From positions 30,113 to 94,112 of the forward strand of contig NZ_KB894699.1 of NCBI RefSeq assembly GCF_000374565.1: a DNA stretch of 64,000 nt. The letters run 5' to 3'. This document shows, in pieces, positions 63,435-64,000 of the stretch. The notes beneath the pieces are model-generated. The model had not been told where the DNA came from. It did not search any database and saw nothing but the letters and a program-made list of their open reading frames with translations. The position numbers were made by a program, and so were the translations under genes. This DNA is from Siminovitchia fordii DSM 16014 = CIP 108821 (GTDB taxonomy: Bacteria; Bacillota; Bacilli; Bacillales; Bacillaceae_C). Each line of letters begins with the position of its first letter. The stretch's first letter is position 1.

Positions 63435-63772
63435 ATGAAGAAAAAATTATTGTAGCGGGAATCATATGTACGGCCATTGTGCTATTTTCAATAACATTTG
63501 TTGGGATAACTAAGCTATCTTTTATAAACGAAAAAACAGCTAATGCCAGGAATTTAGAAAAAAGCATCGATATAAAAGATCAAGGTGAAATTCAAACGCT
63601 CATGTTGAATGCGATTGATCATTATAGAACAGTACAAGGTACTTTTGAATACATTGCTGCTGATTATCATTTATTGGTTGATTATCAAGTCGATGTATCT
63701 GAAAACCCTAGGTCTTATGAAAAAGTACAGAGCTGTTTATGGCACACTAGAAATGTAGGAAACGGCAGCTAA
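63435..63772 (+). pseudogene. Decayed membrane-anchored protein gene
   Basis: ATG 63435, with GAGGGGAG upstream, opens MKKKLL and a stop; one extra A in the six-A run would give MKKKIIVAGIICTAIVLFSI, a membrane anchor that continues open to about 63735 (ITKLSFINEKTANARNLEKS...). A second shift near 63735 would restore YRAVYGTLEM before a stop. So at least two frame errors are present. It ends where the IS21 element begins, which may have removed its 3' end. Confidence 0.55.
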
Positions 63773-63776
63773 TTTA

Positions 63777-64000
63777 TGTACATAAAAAAGGCCACTTGCC
63801 AACATCCGAAAAAATACATACACTCCTGTTTGGGCATATCTTTACAGGAGGTAGTATAGGAGATGTTAGCAATGGCTGAAGTTAATTATATCAGATACGA
63901 AACGAATACAAAAGGTCGCAGCTATGCAGAAGTAGCACGGCAGATGGGGGTAGATCGGCGGACGGTGAAAAAGTATTCCGACATGGAAGATTTCAATCCG
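63777..64000 (+). mobile_element. Left end of an IS21-family insertion sequence (partial)
   Basis: The element appears to begin near TGTACATAAAAAAGGCCACT at 63777, about 90 bases before its transposase gene, and runs off the window. The family is given by the encoded IstA N-terminus. The exact end and any target duplication cannot be fixed without the right end. Confidence 0.65.
63863..64000 (+). CDS. istA: IS21-family transposase IstA, N-terminal part (cut by window edge)
   Basis: Forty-six codons of IstA are visible, starting MLAMAEVNYIRYETNTKG and followed by the helix-turn-helix SYAEVARQMGVDRRTVKKYS (about 20-39), the terminal-repeat-binding domain of IS21 transposases. The DDE catalytic core would follow outside the window, then normally istB (the ATPase helper). 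The start is ATG 63863 (AGGAGGT ten bases upstream) or ATG 63872 (AGGAG nine bases upstream). Confidence 0.85.
   Translation, partial: MLAMAEVNYIRYETNTKGRSYAEVARQMGVDRRTVKKYSDMEDFNP

Overview
The window looks like chromosomal DNA from a low-GC, endospore-forming Firmicute of the family Bacillaceae. The evidence is Bacillus-type ribosome binding sites with frequent TTG and GTG starts, a cre-like site, a HutP-controlled terminator, an intracellular subtilisin, the sporulation/germination lipoprotein GerM, and a gene block ysmB-racE-gerM-rph-ysnA arranged as in Bacillus subtilis. A conserved core at about 15.2-28.1 kb is embedded in accessory DNA rich in regulators, small membrane proteins and decayed genes.

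Layout. 0-6.3 kb: an amidohydrolase (cut by the window edge) and a nucleoside deaminase, an ankyrin lipoprotein divergent from a LysR regulator, a histidine-utilisation module (hutP, hutH) with promoter, cre-like site and antiterminator, and a small secreted protein. 6.3-15.2 kb: mostly non-coding DNA, a GNAT acetyltransferase, a DinB-fold protein, an orphan LexA-box promoter, an accessory type IA topoisomerase, a two-component system beside the stub of an ABC ATPase, two small membrane proteins and the remnant of a second topoisomerase-like C-terminus. 15.2-28.1 kb: CYP152-type P450, a decayed gene, a lipoprotein, intracellular subtilisin, MFS exporter, DJ-1/PfpI protein, the ysmB-racE-gerM-rph-ysnA block, a 14-helix exporter and tRNA-Arg(UCU). 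28.1-32.2 kb: an old integration scar next to the tRNA (two tyrosine-recombinase remnants, a resolvase remnant, a decayed LysR copy) around rarD and an intact LysR gene preceded by a perfect 40-bp palindrome.

32.2-47 kb: a two-component system between two DUF3995-like membrane proteins; a yczE-type gene divergent from marR-paiA-paiB with twin operators; small lipoprotein and membrane genes; a MarR-SDR pair; a DUF3169/XRE pair; and an ArsR-AHSA1-YdhG-flavin reductase group. A decayed partial copy of the DUF3169 gene lies 3 kb away as a direct repeat. 47-55.6 kb: a MetX-like hydrolase and divergent LysR, a WYL regulator and divergent SDR, a GntR-ABC transporter operon, and a frameshifted hypothetical gene. 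55.6-60.6 kb: a sigma-54 activator divergent from a canonical -24/-12 promoter that reads into a decayed amidohydrolase, an M20 metallopeptidase and an MHS-type symporter, apparently a nutrient scavenging operon. 60.6-64 kb: several very small membrane proteins, an array of five 40-bp tandem repeats, a decayed gene, and the left end of an IS21-family element.

A recurring theme is decay by single-base changes, several of them in runs of A. Some could be assembly errors, which matters for how the frameshifted genes are read.
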